Assembly (NCBI RefSeq): GCF_964340395.1 | Contig: NC_135552.1 | Location: forward strand, 27,047,181-27,111,180 | Direction of reading: 5' to 3' | Source of the DNA: Glandiceps talaboti | Lineage: Eukaryota > Hemichordata > Enteropneusta > Spengelidae | DNA length: 64,000 bases | In this document: positions 13,273-24,756 of the stretch, in pieces | How the letters are laid out: every line of letters starts with the position of its first letter | Position numbering within the stretch: position 1 is the stretch's first letter | Position numbers and translations under genes: made by a program | Notes under the pieces: model-generated | What the model was told of the DNA's origin: nothing | The model's database searches: none | Seen by the model: the letters and a program-made list of their open reading frames with translations, nothing else

Positions 13273-16200
13273 TCACCACCATTTTTCATATGATATTTGT
13301 TTATTACTAACTCCCATACTAGGTAAAAGCTGTTCAATATCGGCTATCATTGGTGGTGGACCACATATACAGCATCTTAATGACTCTCTCTTCATTTCTG
13401 CTAATGTAGATTTCAACACAGAATCATTGATACGACCAGCTGAAACAAAAAGTGAAAGTTTACAATAGTTACTACGATTGCAGATGATTTAAATACATGA
13501 ATAGATACACACTTGACATTCCTAAACTAAAGTTCTTGTCATCATTTTTCAATGCAAATATATAATACATAATTCTATATAACTATACACAGTTGATTTG
13601 ACTAAATTAGTAGATCTACCAATCTCATAATAAACAGGTTTTTTTGTTTGAATCTTCATGGTTTCATTCAACAGTAATGTTGATTTGTGTTTACAGTGTC
13701 TGTATTTTGTATTTTTTTGTCATTTGTAACAAAAACCGTTGTGTGGGCACATAAAAAACAACATACTGTCTCATTGAAACTCAATAGTCACTCTGGTTTG
13801 ATAGTTATAGTTATGGAAATACAACAGTTTTATGCTTTTGTTTATGTTTCACATACTGTGAGATATAAAACTACAAATTCAAAATATCTACATAAAACTA
13901 AGAACTGTTGAGTCAAATGAATTAACAGAAACTTTATTGATTTGTTGTTTATTGATCTTAACATTAAATGTTATCAGGGTGACAAATGCAGTGAAAACAA
14001 AATCAATAAAATATTTATAGCTACCTGTCACATGACTTTCAATTAATGATCGATTCTCTTTGGCTCTAGTTACAAAGAATTGACATTCCATATTTGGCAT
14101 GTTTTCACAAAGTTGAAGGATATTGTCCTGTCAAGAATAGAAAATAGAATTAATATTCATATCCAACATTTGTGGTGCAGAGTCATGTATGAGGAATACA
14201 TTTTAATAAAATCAATAAATATATTCACATGTCTCACGACTCTATAACAGGACAAAATTTGAAACATTTGTTTGCCTTGTAGAGCTACAAAATCTTCTGT
14301 CAAAGGTCAACCAAAAATTCACAAATTCAGTGTACCAAATTGACAGCCAAGGATTTTTTTTTTGGGGGGGGATTTTTTTGTTTTTTGTAAATTTCCATTC
14401 ACAAGAGTGTAGAAAATGATTTCAACATAATAAAGTACAGTATTTATATATAGAAATAAAATGAAAGAAACATCAGGATGGATATTTTCAAAGATAACGC
14501 ATCAAAATTTGTCCATTTTCTGCAAATTATGTCCAGATCTGTCTTTTCTCTCTTTGCAATGTAAAATTCTATATGTTAAAGTGGTCATATGAATGAGGAT
14601 TTGGTATTTATTTTGGATTTTTAATATATAAAACAATTTTATCATGGCTTCCTAGGTGAAAAATCAATATGAAAAAACATAGACCAAGTTTATGTTTGTA
14701 ACTCAATACATTGCAAAAAGGTCAAATATGTGTAAAAAGTTTGTTATTGTACGTACAGTAACAAACATTTTACACATGTATTAATCTTCTGTAATTTATT
14801 GAGTTACAAACAAGGACTTGGCATATGTTGATATTTCAAGTAGGAAGCCATGATGAAATTGTTTTATAAATTAAAAATCCAAAATAAATACCCAATCCTC
14901 ATTCATAGGGCCACTTTAAACTACATATCTGGGCACTGACAGGATTCTAAGCATTGTAATGCATTTAAGTATGCTATTTGTGTTGGTTAACACTGGTATT
15001 TTCTCATCACTGGGTAATAGTATGAGTTCTTTACAAAAATCTTTTGTGTACACTTTAGATAATCAAGGTACACTGGAATAACTTTGACATAACAAGGCCG
15101 TGAACAAGACCTTGCTTTGTTTTCAACTAAATGAATTTGTTACCCTTCCAGGCACAAGGTAATTACACAGGTTAGAGTGAGTGCTTTTCAAAAGAATAAC
15201 ATGTTCTATTTACTTTGTTTGACCTTTGAAAATTCTAATTTATTCTGCTGGTGAACTCAACATACAAATTCTCCACAAAATATTTGTGTTATTAAATTTG
15301 ACCTTCCAGAATTGTACAAGGTGTAGTTTTAATTTGTACAACCTTGCAGTATTTACCTTGACTTCTACCTCTTTCTCGTATTGATATTTAAATGAACATT
15401 AATTGCACTGGACATGGACAGCCATGACTTTGGAATGGGGTGGGGGGGGGGGGGGAGTGTTGTTCCACAATGAGACTTTAGTAGTCAAAGACCACTCATC
15501 TGCTGTAAAGATGATAATGCCCTTAGTATTTTCAGTAAAAAGACAATGTCTCTCATTGATACATTTATGTCTAGTTACCTTGCTTTAATTGTAACTTTGT
15601 AACATTCCAGTGTCTAGGGGGGGGGGGGGGGGGGGGTCAGACTCAACTAGCTTTATGCTATTTTTCTGACTCCCATTACCTAATAACCAACCTTTATCTA
15701 CTTTATTGTATGAAATGTAAATCTCCTTTTATATGGTAATAAACTATTATTATTATATATGTTCCAAGAGGTGCTTTGTACAATACTCAAATGATTACCT
15801 GGTAAATTTCAACAAAGATAAAACACATTTTCATATCACCAGTAATGGTGAGATAAACCAAGAACAATCTAGATTATCAGCAAAGTCAACAGGTATGAAT
15901 AATGTTAACCCATCAAATTTCTAAAGTCACTTTTTGAGCATGTTAATATTGTTGAAACTCAACGGAATTTAACCATAGGATCAGATTTGGACTTTCTTTT
16001 AAGAAATAACATTACATGGCCACGATGGTCGATCAGGAAGTGTTCCAAAATAGTCGCATCACTGGCACATAGTGTAAGAACAGTAGAATGCTTAAAGGCC
16101 CATATTTCAATCCCATGTTCTCACATTAGTAATGACTTACCAGTGGAACTACTATTAACAGAAAGATTAGATAAAACCATATTGTACATACAAACAGTTT

Positions 16201-19200
16201 TTGTCATCCAAATTTTAAACCTCATCTGACATGAGCCTTTAGAAGACGTATTTGTGTGATACTTACCTTAAATAAAAGTTCACTTTCGGATCTAGCACTA
16301 AAAAGTAGGATGGTTTTTCCAGGTTTGTAGACATTTTGACCAGCTGACACAGCTTGATGTAAATCTGCTACCTGACATAGCATTGCATAGAGTGGATTGA
16401 TTCCTACACCACCAGCAATTAATAAGAGATCACTGCTTACTTCATCTGGCTGTGGGTCATAGTAAAAGTTACCACCAACTCTTATGGTAACTTGACTACC
16501 AACCTGGCACTGTGCAGGGGTGAAAAAGAAGGTACCAAATAAAATTATTACAATTATGTACTTTATAGATACTTCATCAATGTCACCCATTCCTGTTTTT
16601 AATTTGAAATTTTGATACAAAAATAGCACATATATTTTCTTATTTATTCTTGAATCTATTGATAGGTTTTCATCAGTTGAACTTTATATCAAGTTTTGAC
16701 ATGTTTCTGTTTACTTGGTAATACTAATGTTGTCATGACAACAATGCAGAGCACTGTGCCTACAAAATCAAATTTTACTGAAACAAGTTGATGTACATGC
16801 CTACAAGATGGCAGGTTTGAATCTATTAATGTGACAGGTCAATGTACTGTGTTTGTTTGACCAACCTGTTACTAACACAAATCTGTAAAAGGTGATGATG
16901 GCCTATATGCACAGAGGAGCTTTCAACTAGTGCAACAAGGTACCCACTTGAGGTCGGTAAAGTGTACAAAACAGTGACAAGAGTTCTTGTCTGTGGACTT
17001 TTCATTTTCGTCACCAACGATCAATTGTTGTCTTTCATTCAGACTGTATTGTTGTTGCCCTGTATGCTCACAACAAAGAACACCCTTTCAGTTCACTTGC
17101 CAACATTAATTGTGCTGGCAGTCATTCAACTATGACAGGCATTCTATGTTTTTATTATTTTCATTCATACATTTCTATTGTTTGTTGTTCTAGTGCATGG
17201 TAATACTTGTTTACACATATTGATCTTGAATTTGAATAATAAATGTACCTTTTTGTGGACCCAATATGCTGGTGGATGTGTGCTAAATTTAACTGCTAGA
17301 TCTAGTGTTTTATGTGAACTTAATGCCTTTGGAGCTGAAGTAATGGAATATCCTCCCACTACTGGCACACTGGGGATGAAAAAGTCGACCCTGTAAAGCA
17401 ATAGGAAATAAGTACCTTAGTGTGGACCCATTCAGTGGGAGGGTAGTCACTAAATTTGACTGCCAGTTGCAGTTCTCCTTTTTCCCTTAGTCTTTGAGGA
17501 GAGGAACACATGGAGTATCCTGTAAAGATTTCAATGCCAGGAATGAAGAAATCTATCCTGAAATTATGAATAATAAGAACATTCCAAATTAAATATGAAC
17601 TGTTCTTCAAAAGTAGCATAGAAGTGAATGTTGACAATTTTCTTAGTTTTTAAACTATCAAAAACATAAACATTTTAAGATTTACTTTTGAAATGCTGCC
17701 CACACAAGATAACCTTATGATGGAGGCTGCAACTAACAAAATGCAATAGTCTTATAGTGTAAATAATCTGTTGTTACAAATCATACAGGTAAGGAAGAGA
17801 AGAAAACTATATTTGTAAATTTTCAACATTTTTAAACCTGCTTTCAGTAGTTTTCTATTTTTATCGAGGAATGTTGTCAAGGGTACAAGTTTGGCTGTAC
17901 ATATCACTCATGTAACACTTGACTCAAAAACAAAAAACATTGGGAATGGCATATCCTGTAATTCTCAATTGAAATCTTGCATGGTACCAGACAAGAACTT
18001 TGACTAGACTTTGACTTGAATTTTGTAGCTGTGAAATCTTGTTGTGGTCTACTGGGCAAACCAGTACATGTACAAATATTGGTTTGGATTGCTCACAGAA
18101 AGTAAGATCATGACAAATGTCTGGACTGAGAAATTTTTATATGATGTACTAACAGAAGAATTTTGATCTGTATTAAAGTACCAAAAATTACCATTGTCCA
18201 GCTTTGAATGTAAAATGATTTTCATCAACTTTGAGTGTTAATGCCTTCACGGTTTCTGACTCTTCTGTAATACTACACACAGTGGCTGGAGTCACATTCT
18301 GAAAATACAACAACAGGAAAACACACCTGTCACTCAACTAAGGTTGGCTATGATATATACCAGGATTTATAGTTCCCCAGCACCTGTTATGTATACATGC
18401 ATGACTGCTGTAGAACACTGTCTGTATTTGTAAGGTCACACTGGACCATCTATTTTGAGGTTTAAGGAGCTAGATCAGGTGATGTATGGGTAGACACATT
18501 GAACCATGATGAAAAATGTTAGCACATTTGCTATAAGTTCAGAAAGGTATGATGGTACTTTGCTAGTAACAGAAGTCTATTGAAGTAGTTGTGGTTGTGT
18601 TGCTCTTGGATGGTTGGCCAATCAATTGCAATTCTGGCAGTAGTGATGTGGTAACACTTTTTTAGCCTAAACTGGATGTGGACAGTGAAATTAATTAAAC
18701 ATGTGGGCCAACTTACTATTTGTCTAAAATCATGTTTTGTTCGTTGGAGATGGTCTTCCTTTCCTGTTACAGAGTCTGACATCCTTCTACAAAGTTTAAA
18801 ACTGTAAAAGAAAACATCTTGGCATGAGATGAAAGGCAATTGATGTTATGAGTGTACATACATGGATATAAGCAAGAGAACTGAAAACAACTTTTTGTCT
18901 TTGATCTTAAAATCCTGTTTTCCCAACTTGTAGTATTTGTTTGTGTACAAACAAACATTCCCTGGTAGGAAGAGAGTGTTCCTCAGTATCTTGGATGCTC
19001 AGAGGCAGTTTGGAAAGACCAGCATTGAAGTCATTCCTCCTTGTTGTTTTCATTCCCAAACTGAAAGATTTGACAACAAAATGTAGCAAATAATGCTGAA
19101 AAAATGGTGACTATCAAACTTGCATATTATATTATGTAGACAAAGTGCTGGCTCCATGATAACTGTACATGTGCTTTCTGGGTCTGTCAGCAGATTTATA

Positions 19201-19356
19201 TCACTGTACTTTCTAGTCCACCAGTAATATTGTCATTGAAAATTTGAGTAATATTATTACTAGTAAATAACAGCAATGTTCCACTAAAAGAAGATATTAC
19301 CTGGGAATGGAAGTCTGTGTTGGTAGTGTGCTGGGCAAACCAGTGTGGGAGAGAGT
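13273..19356 (-). CDS. OXNAD1: OXNAD1-like FAD/NAD(P) oxidoreductase (5' end not found)
   Basis: Ferredoxin-reductase-type flavoprotein, mitochondrial in vertebrates (family knowledge); its substrate is unknown. Exons in transcript order: possible 19356-19301; 18801-18717; 18298-18192; then either 17557-17416 or 17390-17249; 16509-16267; 14127-14025; 13439-13273 with TGA. All are GT-AG with matching phases. Seen: FTFKAGQW then DFFIP and GYS (FAD-binding barrel), RVGGNFYYDPQP, LLLIAGGVGINPL (NAD-binding glycine motif), LLFSARSESELLFK, CCICGPPPM, and the C-terminal EKWW of the family. The first coding exon with the targeting peptide was not identified; the 56-nt exon at 19356 encodes a Ser/Thr/Pro-rich stretch in the right phase and is a prediction. 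The gene has a duplicated exon, listed separately. Confidence 0.9.
14576..14919. mobile_element. TTAA-bounded foldback MITE, copy 2
   Basis: Same family as 330-681: starts TTAAAGTGGTCATATGAATG, ends CATAGGGCCACTTTAA, with arms complementary almost throughout and the GTACGTACAGTAAC centre. It lies in the OXNAD1 intron between the 16267 donor and 14127 acceptor. Confidence 0.8.
15435..15640. repeat. Poly(G) tracts
   Basis: Two long G runs, about 15439-15456 (broken by one T) and about 15617-15636, in an OXNAD1 intron. The long runs could form G-quadruplex DNA, or may be of uncertain length because homopolymers are error-prone. Confidence 0.85.
17249..17390 (-). CDS. OXNAD1: OXNAD1 alternative exon 'b' (flavin-binding segment)
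   Basis: Also exactly 142 nt, with identical phases to exon 'a' (2 in, 0 out). It encodes VDFFIPSVPVVGGYSITSAP and onward to HPPAYWVHKK. Donor GTACAT, acceptor TTACAG. Only 25 nt (17391-17415) separate it from exon 'a'. Both exons fit between the 18192 donor and the 16509 acceptor, so either can be used but not both in frame. Confidence 0.9.
17416..17557 (-). CDS. OXNAD1: OXNAD1 alternative exon 'a' (flavin-binding segment)
   Basis: 142-nt exon, acceptor phase 2 (completes TG|G, Trp) and donor phase 0. It encodes IDFFIPGIEIFTGYSMCSSP and onward to YPPTEWVHTK, matching the human GQWVDFFIPGVSVVGG/FSICSSP segment. Donor GTACTT, acceptor TTTCAG. It is intact, with no stop or frameshift. It shares 24 of 47 residues with the next exon in a position-by-position alignment I did by eye. 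Confidence 0.9.
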
Positions 19357-20091
19357 CTAGGACAATTTATCATGAATACATTACAAATCTGATCACATTA
19401 ATGTACTGCAATATGTACTACTTGGTAAGTTGGTAGCCAATATGTTGTTATTTGTCACAAAATTGCTTTGAGAAACATAGCTTCACACCTCTGGCAATCA
19501 ATGCAAATACATTTTTGTACTGGCAAATTCTAATAATGTACACTGACACTTGTTGTACTAAATAACCCGCCAAATGTTGGTTACAATGAAAATAAAATTA
19601 CAGTCTTCATGTGAATAAATAACATTGATACAGTGACATTATAAATGTACTTTTTCCTGTGACTCATTCATTTGGTATTGTACCAAACATTATCCAGAGT
19701 AATATTAAATAAAAGCAAAAGTAAGAATGAATGTGTAGGGACTCTGGGTTCACAGTTTATAGTGAGTTACAAATGAACATTTCTTTTCTCTCAGTCAACA
19801 TTTTTTGGGGAGTGACTCCCTAAATTTTTGTGAATTTGTCTCAGGATGACAGCCTACTGTAACTCACTCTTGACAATGCTGACCATGTCAGTGAAAATTT
19901 ATCTCACGCTGTGATTACAGTGAGTGTCATCGTAAAAAACAAAAGTAATTCATAATCTGAACTCGGAGGGCTTCCATGGATCTTCCTTGTTCAAGAGGTA
20001 GATATGTGGGGACGCCACGTCATATGACCTACATTACATGCGATTTTTGAGAAATATTAAGTTGCAGTTGTCTACTAAAAGCCTAGTATCT

Positions 20092-20312
20092 TCAATGAAA
20101 ATATAATGAATATTCATTGTTCAACCATTGCATAAACAGTTCTGCTGACTCCCATGAGGCAGTGTGGCCAACAGTAAAGATCTCAAAATGGGAGACAACT
20201 TTAACATGAGGTTTCTCTGGAATTGCACATATATGGGTGATGACAGCCTTGACATGATTCTCTAGAACACAAAGTTTTAAAATACCTTTATTTTCTGGGA
20301 TGGCATTCCCCT
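20092..20312. repeat. Interspersed repeat shared with 58160-58370
   Basis: GAATATTCATTGTTCAACCA...GCATAAACAG...TGGCATTCCCCTTTA is matched by ATGAATATTCATTGTTCATC...GCATAAACAT...TGCCATTCCCATTTA at 58160-58370. It directly abuts the TTAA MITE at 20313. The open reading frame across it is therefore repeat-derived. Confidence 0.6.
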
Positions 20313-20668
20313 TTAAAGTGGCCATATGGATGAGGATTGGGTATTTATTTTGGACTTTTAATTTATAAAACAATTTTATCATAGTTTCCTAAAAAAACTC
20401 AATGTGAAACAACATATGCCAAGTCCTAAATGTTTGTAACTCAATAAATTGCAACAGATTAATAAATGTGTAAAATAGTTGTTATTGTACATACAATAAC
20501 AAACTTTTAACACATTTTTTTAGCTTTATCCAATGTATTGAGCAGAGTGTTGAGTTGCAAACACAGACTTGGTCAGTGTATTTTCACATTAGTTTTACAA
20601 GTAATGTGTGAAGCCATCATAAAATAGTTTTATAAATTAAAAATCATTAGCCATATTGGCCACTTTAA
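20313..20668. mobile_element. TTAA-bounded foldback MITE, copy 3
   Basis: Starts TTAAAGTGGCCATATGGATG and ends ATATTGGCCACTTTAA; the same complementary arms and GTACATACAATAAC centre as copies 1 and 2, more diverged in the right arm. Confidence 0.8.
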
Positions 20669-20819
20669 TGGGAGAATACATTCATTCACAATGACCATTC
20701 AACTTTCAATATTTTCAGTTTTTTTGAAAACTATATAGTATTAAGTCGCTCACTGTTTCACTCTATGAGATCATATATTACAAGATGAGCTGCAGGGCAT
20801 ATTATACTGATTGAATTTT

Positions 20820-20851
<32 letters not shown>

Positions 20852-20868
20852 GTTGGTTGGTTGGTTGG

Positions 20869-20917
<49 letters not shown>

Positions 20918-20922
20918 CGATT
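20820..20922. repeat. Compound tetranucleotide microsatellite
   Basis: (ATTT)n passing into (GTTG)n and then (GATT)n; each step changes one base of the unit, as expected for slippage-driven turnover. Confidence 0.95.
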
Positions 20923-21239
20923 GAAGTTTTATATTTGATGGATGTGGATATGACAATGATGATGCTGTGCAGAGTACGGATCAGTGATCATGGGCTCTGA
21001 TCATGGGGTAATTCTATGCATGCCACAATACTAAGCAACTATATGTTATTGAAGGTGAGCACGTAGCAAAACGTATCTTATTAATTTATATTACATTTTT
21101 TACAAGTAATTTACAGTAGCATGACCTACACCCCTCTGTGGTTCTCACTCCGAATTGTTACTCACCTTTTAGCTGACAGCAAACTGCTCAACGATGCAGT
21201 GTTGGTGTGTAATGAAATAATCAGTCTTTTCAGTACCAC

Positions 21240-21480
21240 CTGCATTGAGTGTGCTTCTGACGCAAGATATTTGATCAGAGGGTCACCAGTCTGTTTCTGT
21301 ACGTCCGAGGTCGAAGGCCAGCGCTGTTTTGATTATGCATTCCCTCTGACCGCACGGGGGCGCAATTCCCACTACTACATGCCGGGGTATGCCACTTAGT
21401 GAAACGTCTTTTTTTTGCCCGTGCCACCGCGGTCGAATAACTTTCAACTGCTTGGGAGGTCTAGGCTCGTACACAAGTTT
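21240..21480. promoter_or_regulatory. CpG-containing region, possible OXNAD1 promoter
   Basis: Local cluster of CpG dinucleotides in an otherwise CpG-poor window (GTCCGAGGTCG, CCGCACGGGGGCGC, GTGCCACCGCGGTCG). It lies about 2 kb upstream of the most 5' OXNAD1 exon found. Reading frames on both strands are open here (for example minus 21495-21283), but I do not recognise them and found no joining splice sites, so I treat the region as regulatory or untranslated. Confidence 0.3.
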
Positions 21481-21658
21481 AGCTGCTGTGACCAATAATT
21501 ATCACTTACATACTAACATTATAATGAGTTTACTATTAGTTATTACATTCCTGAAGATATCGTATAAACTATAAACAATAGTTTCCATGCTTTTAAATAA
21601 ATAATACCTAGGTGTTTACTAGGTGTGATAAAAATGGACTGTGCATGAGTACACATTC

Positions 21659-23709
21659 AAATGGCGACTAATGGCAAAACTGACATCGAGCTGGCTGCAG
21701 GCATACCTGAATGAAGGTGCCATGCCTTTGCCTATAAACAGTCGATTGTGAAAGGAAGAGTGAAGAGGCGACTGAATGAGTATCTCCCGGAGGTAAGATT
21801 GTGTTTTACAACGAATGGTGTGACTGACTTCTAGTACTGAGCTTCTATAGCACTGTGCACATACATGCACTATCGCACTCTGTACACCGAAATAACTTCA
21901 TAATAGTCAATGTTTGATTTACTGTTGTCATAATAGCTGGTTACTAAATTTGACATCTCAAGTCTTACCCAACATTTTGAATAGAGTGCATCTACAATGC
22001 CATGTTGAGGCTATCTGTTCATGACAGTGACCACATACTGTTAATGTTACTATCTAGAGTAATCGACTGTTACTGACTGCTATGTGTGCAGAAATACAAA
22101 AAAATGGATGCATGTACATTATGTTGTGTATATTTCACCAGGACTTGGGATGAGATCAATACAGAATAAAAAAATTAATTCTCTTACTTTGAGGCCTCAG
22201 ACCCTAGGCCTCTCTCTTTGACTAAATGGGCCAAGCATGATAAGTATGTAGTATCAATGAATACTGCAGAGGAAAAAATAATTCCCTTAATGAAACTGTA
22301 ATGTGTTGTAGTGCCATACCAAAGTGAAATTTGTTCCATTTCTTGATTTCACATTGCCAACTTTCCTGGTTGAATGTAAAGGTGGCATTTGGTGATTTCT
22401 CATACACTCCTCCATTCATTTTCAGTATAAATAACTAAAACAAATATCAAGGTTGAATGTCCCCAAAATGTGCACTTTCCAGGTTGAATGTAAATTTGGT
22501 ATTTTATGGACTTTACATGGCTTTTAGTACACTCCAACATTTATTTTCAGTACAAATAAGTAAAACAAATGTATTTCACTTGCAAAACTTATAGAAACCA
22601 GTCTTTGGGTCATGTGTTAATGTAGTCAGTTATCAAGGTTGAATGTCCCCAAAATGTGCACTTTCCAGGTTGAATGTAAATTTGGTATTTTATGGACTTT
22701 ACATGGCTTTCAATACACTCCAACATTTATTTTCGGTACAAACAAGTAAAACAAACGTGTTCCACTTGTAAAACTTATAGCAATCACAGTCTTTGGGTGA
22801 TGTGTTAATGTAGTCAGTTATCAAGGTTGAATGTCCCCAAAATGTGCACTTTCCAGGTTGAATGTAAGTTTGGCTTTTTGTGGATTTTACGTGGTTTTCA
22901 ATACACTCCAACATTTATTTTCAGTACAAATAAGTAAAACAAATGTGTTTCACTTGTAAAACTCATAGAAATCAGTCTTTGGGTGATTTGTTAATGTAGT
23001 CAGTTATCAAGGTTGAATGTCCCCAAAATGTGCACTTTCACGGCTGAATGTAAAGTTGGCATTTGGTGAACTTTACCATGTTTCCTATATATTCCCACAT
23101 GCATTTTCAGTACAAATAAGTAAAACAAATGTGTTTCACTTGTAAAACTCATAGAAATCACAGTCTTTGGGTGATTTGTTAATATAGTCAGTTATCAAGG
23201 TTGAATGTCCCCAAAATGCACACTTTCACGGTTGAATGTAAAGTTGGCAATTTGGTAGACTTTGCTAGGTTTCTCGTACATTCTAACATTCAATTTCAGT
23301 ATGCATAAGTACAACAAATGTATTTCACTTGCGAAACTCATAGGATGTACAACAAAAAACTTTTTATACATTTATTAATATCATGCAATTTATTACAAAC
23401 ATGGATGTGGTCAATATTATTTTCTAAATAAAAAATTCAAAATAGATGCCAAATCCTCAGTCGTATATCCACTTTAATGTACACATATTCTTCTTTAATT
23501 CTGTCCCGTCACATTGCCAAACTCTCCTAACTAAAGCATTATTTCATTACAGATGGCTGCAAGAAGGGTATATACAAAATAAACTTGGCAAGCTTGGTGT
23601 TGGATCAGATGCTGAGAATGACTATATGCATTTATGTATGGTCACAGTCCTTGAACCTAACAAAAATAGAAGGGAGCTGTCAAAAGTGCTGGCAAGCAAG
23701 CCAAGTTGA
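21659..23709 (+). CDS. Possible small two-exon ORF, unrecognised
   Basis: A tentative model. A clean donor (CCGGAG|GTAAGA) ends an exon at 21792, and a good acceptor (TTTCATTACAG) starts one at 23553. From ATG 21776 the join is in frame and gives 57 aa, beginning MSISRRWLQEGYIQ and ending KVLASKPS at TGA 23707-23709. An upstream ATG at 21659 (MATNGKTDIELAAGIPE) meets TGA after 17 codons; the same frame then reopens as HAFAYKQSIVKGRVKRRLNE. No family is recognised. The intervening intron consists largely of a ~187-bp tandem repeat. Could be a non-coding RNA, a broken gene or chance. Confidence 0.2.
22290..23344. repeat. ~187-bp tandem repeat, about five units
   Basis: The marker ATCAAGGTTGAATGTCCCCA recurs at about 22446, 22632, 22820, 23006 and 23194, giving periods of 186-188 bp. 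Units also share TTTTCAGTACAAATAAGTAA and CAGTCTTTGGGTGAT. Divergence increases at both edges. Unit length is near that of a nucleosome repeat, as in many satellites. Confidence 0.9.
23345..23477. mobile_element. TTAA-bounded MITE, right half only (copy 4)
   Basis: Matches the right arm of the foldback family from the TTTTTATACATTTATTAAT centre to the CCACTTTAA end. The left arm is missing where the 187-bp tandem repeat ends. Confidence 0.65.
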
Positions 23710-23904
23710 ATATGGTTTGAACAAAAATAATGGATTTATACTCAGGATGTTTATACATCAGATCAACATGCATCTATGTCAGTAGTACTGTTGTGCTCAA
23801 AATATGTTTCAAAATGTTTAAAATCATCCTTTTTTGTGTGCATGTACAATTACATTACTTACAATTATTTAACATAGCATATGTCGTAATATCACAATAT
23901 GATC

Positions 23905-24385
23905 CAACATGACCTCACTTGACCTCTCATGGACGAGCTATGCTTGATATCGATATGTATTTACCTATCTTTATGCACAACACTTACAATTGAGTGAACT
24001 GACCTCAGGTGACTAAGACTACATGACCTGCTATTACTTGACGTGACCCAGGTTGACCTCAAACCCTACTGTACTAATTTGTGTTATAGCATACATATAT
24101 AGTTGGCTCAGACCATACATGAGCAAACTCGACTTAGACAAACATGAACTTTAATAAGTGACCTGACCTGACATAACTGGCCACACAACATAAAGGCTTA
24201 ACTTCTACTGATAAAGACCCTAAGTGACATGGTCCTAAGAGAGGTTATGCATTCATTATTTGACCTGATCTGGCCAGACCTTACAGACCATTAATATTTA
24301 CCTAGGTGATATGATTAAATTACACGACCTGGCCTAACATTGGTAATGGTGTCGTGCCATGACCTGCTATGACCTGGCCTTTGTA
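23905..24385. promoter_or_regulatory. Cluster of TGACCT nuclear-receptor half-sites with three DR4 pairs
   Basis: At least ten TGACCT hexamers (AGGTCA on the other strand) lie in under 500 bp, all in the same orientation. Three adjacent pairs have exactly four bases between them (DR4): 23910-23925 (TGACCT CACT TGACCT), 24044-24059 (TGACCC AGGT TGACCT) and 24360-24375 (TGACCT GCTA TGACCT). DR4 is the spacing used by thyroid hormone and LXR-type receptors with RXR (established knowledge). The cluster may instead be a decayed tandem repeat. Confidence 0.4.
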
Positions 24386-24756
24386 AGCTCATCTCTCACA
24401 TAGATCCTGTTTCACCTTTGTGTCCTATGGTTACTATAAACAATTGTGCAAAGTAACTATATGTATGAGATGTTGTCACTGAACGGTAATGTGATGTGAT
24501 GTATAACAATCATCAATAATGAATTACATGAATTACAGTTGTCTGTATTTATATTACAGTGCATCAAATTATTTTCCATATCAATTTTACTTAATACAAT
24601 CATATTTAATCTTATGATAAAGTTGAGTCAAGTTGATATATTTTCTGTAAGTTTCTATCAATATCAAATAAAACTAATTTAGCATTATGTTATAGTGCTT
24701 TCATTTGTGTTTGTGAGATAATATGATTTGTATTATGGTGAAAGGAACACTGGATG

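Noticed and set aside
15733-16229. Possible reverse-transcriptase remnant (DYLVNFNKDKTHFHITSN, later DLDFLLRNNITWP)
   Set aside because: The segments are in frame only in pieces and none of the catalytic or conserved motifs of a polymerase could be seen; too weak to call.
20092-20382. 96-codon minus-strand frame
   Set aside because: Covers an interspersed repeat that recurs at 58160-58370 and the end of a MITE.
21283-21495. Minus-strand frame (MVTAAKLVYEPRPPKQ...) as the missing OXNAD1 first exon
   Set aside because: No donor in the needed phase could be placed and the peptide does not look like a targeting sequence; left as a possible promoter region.
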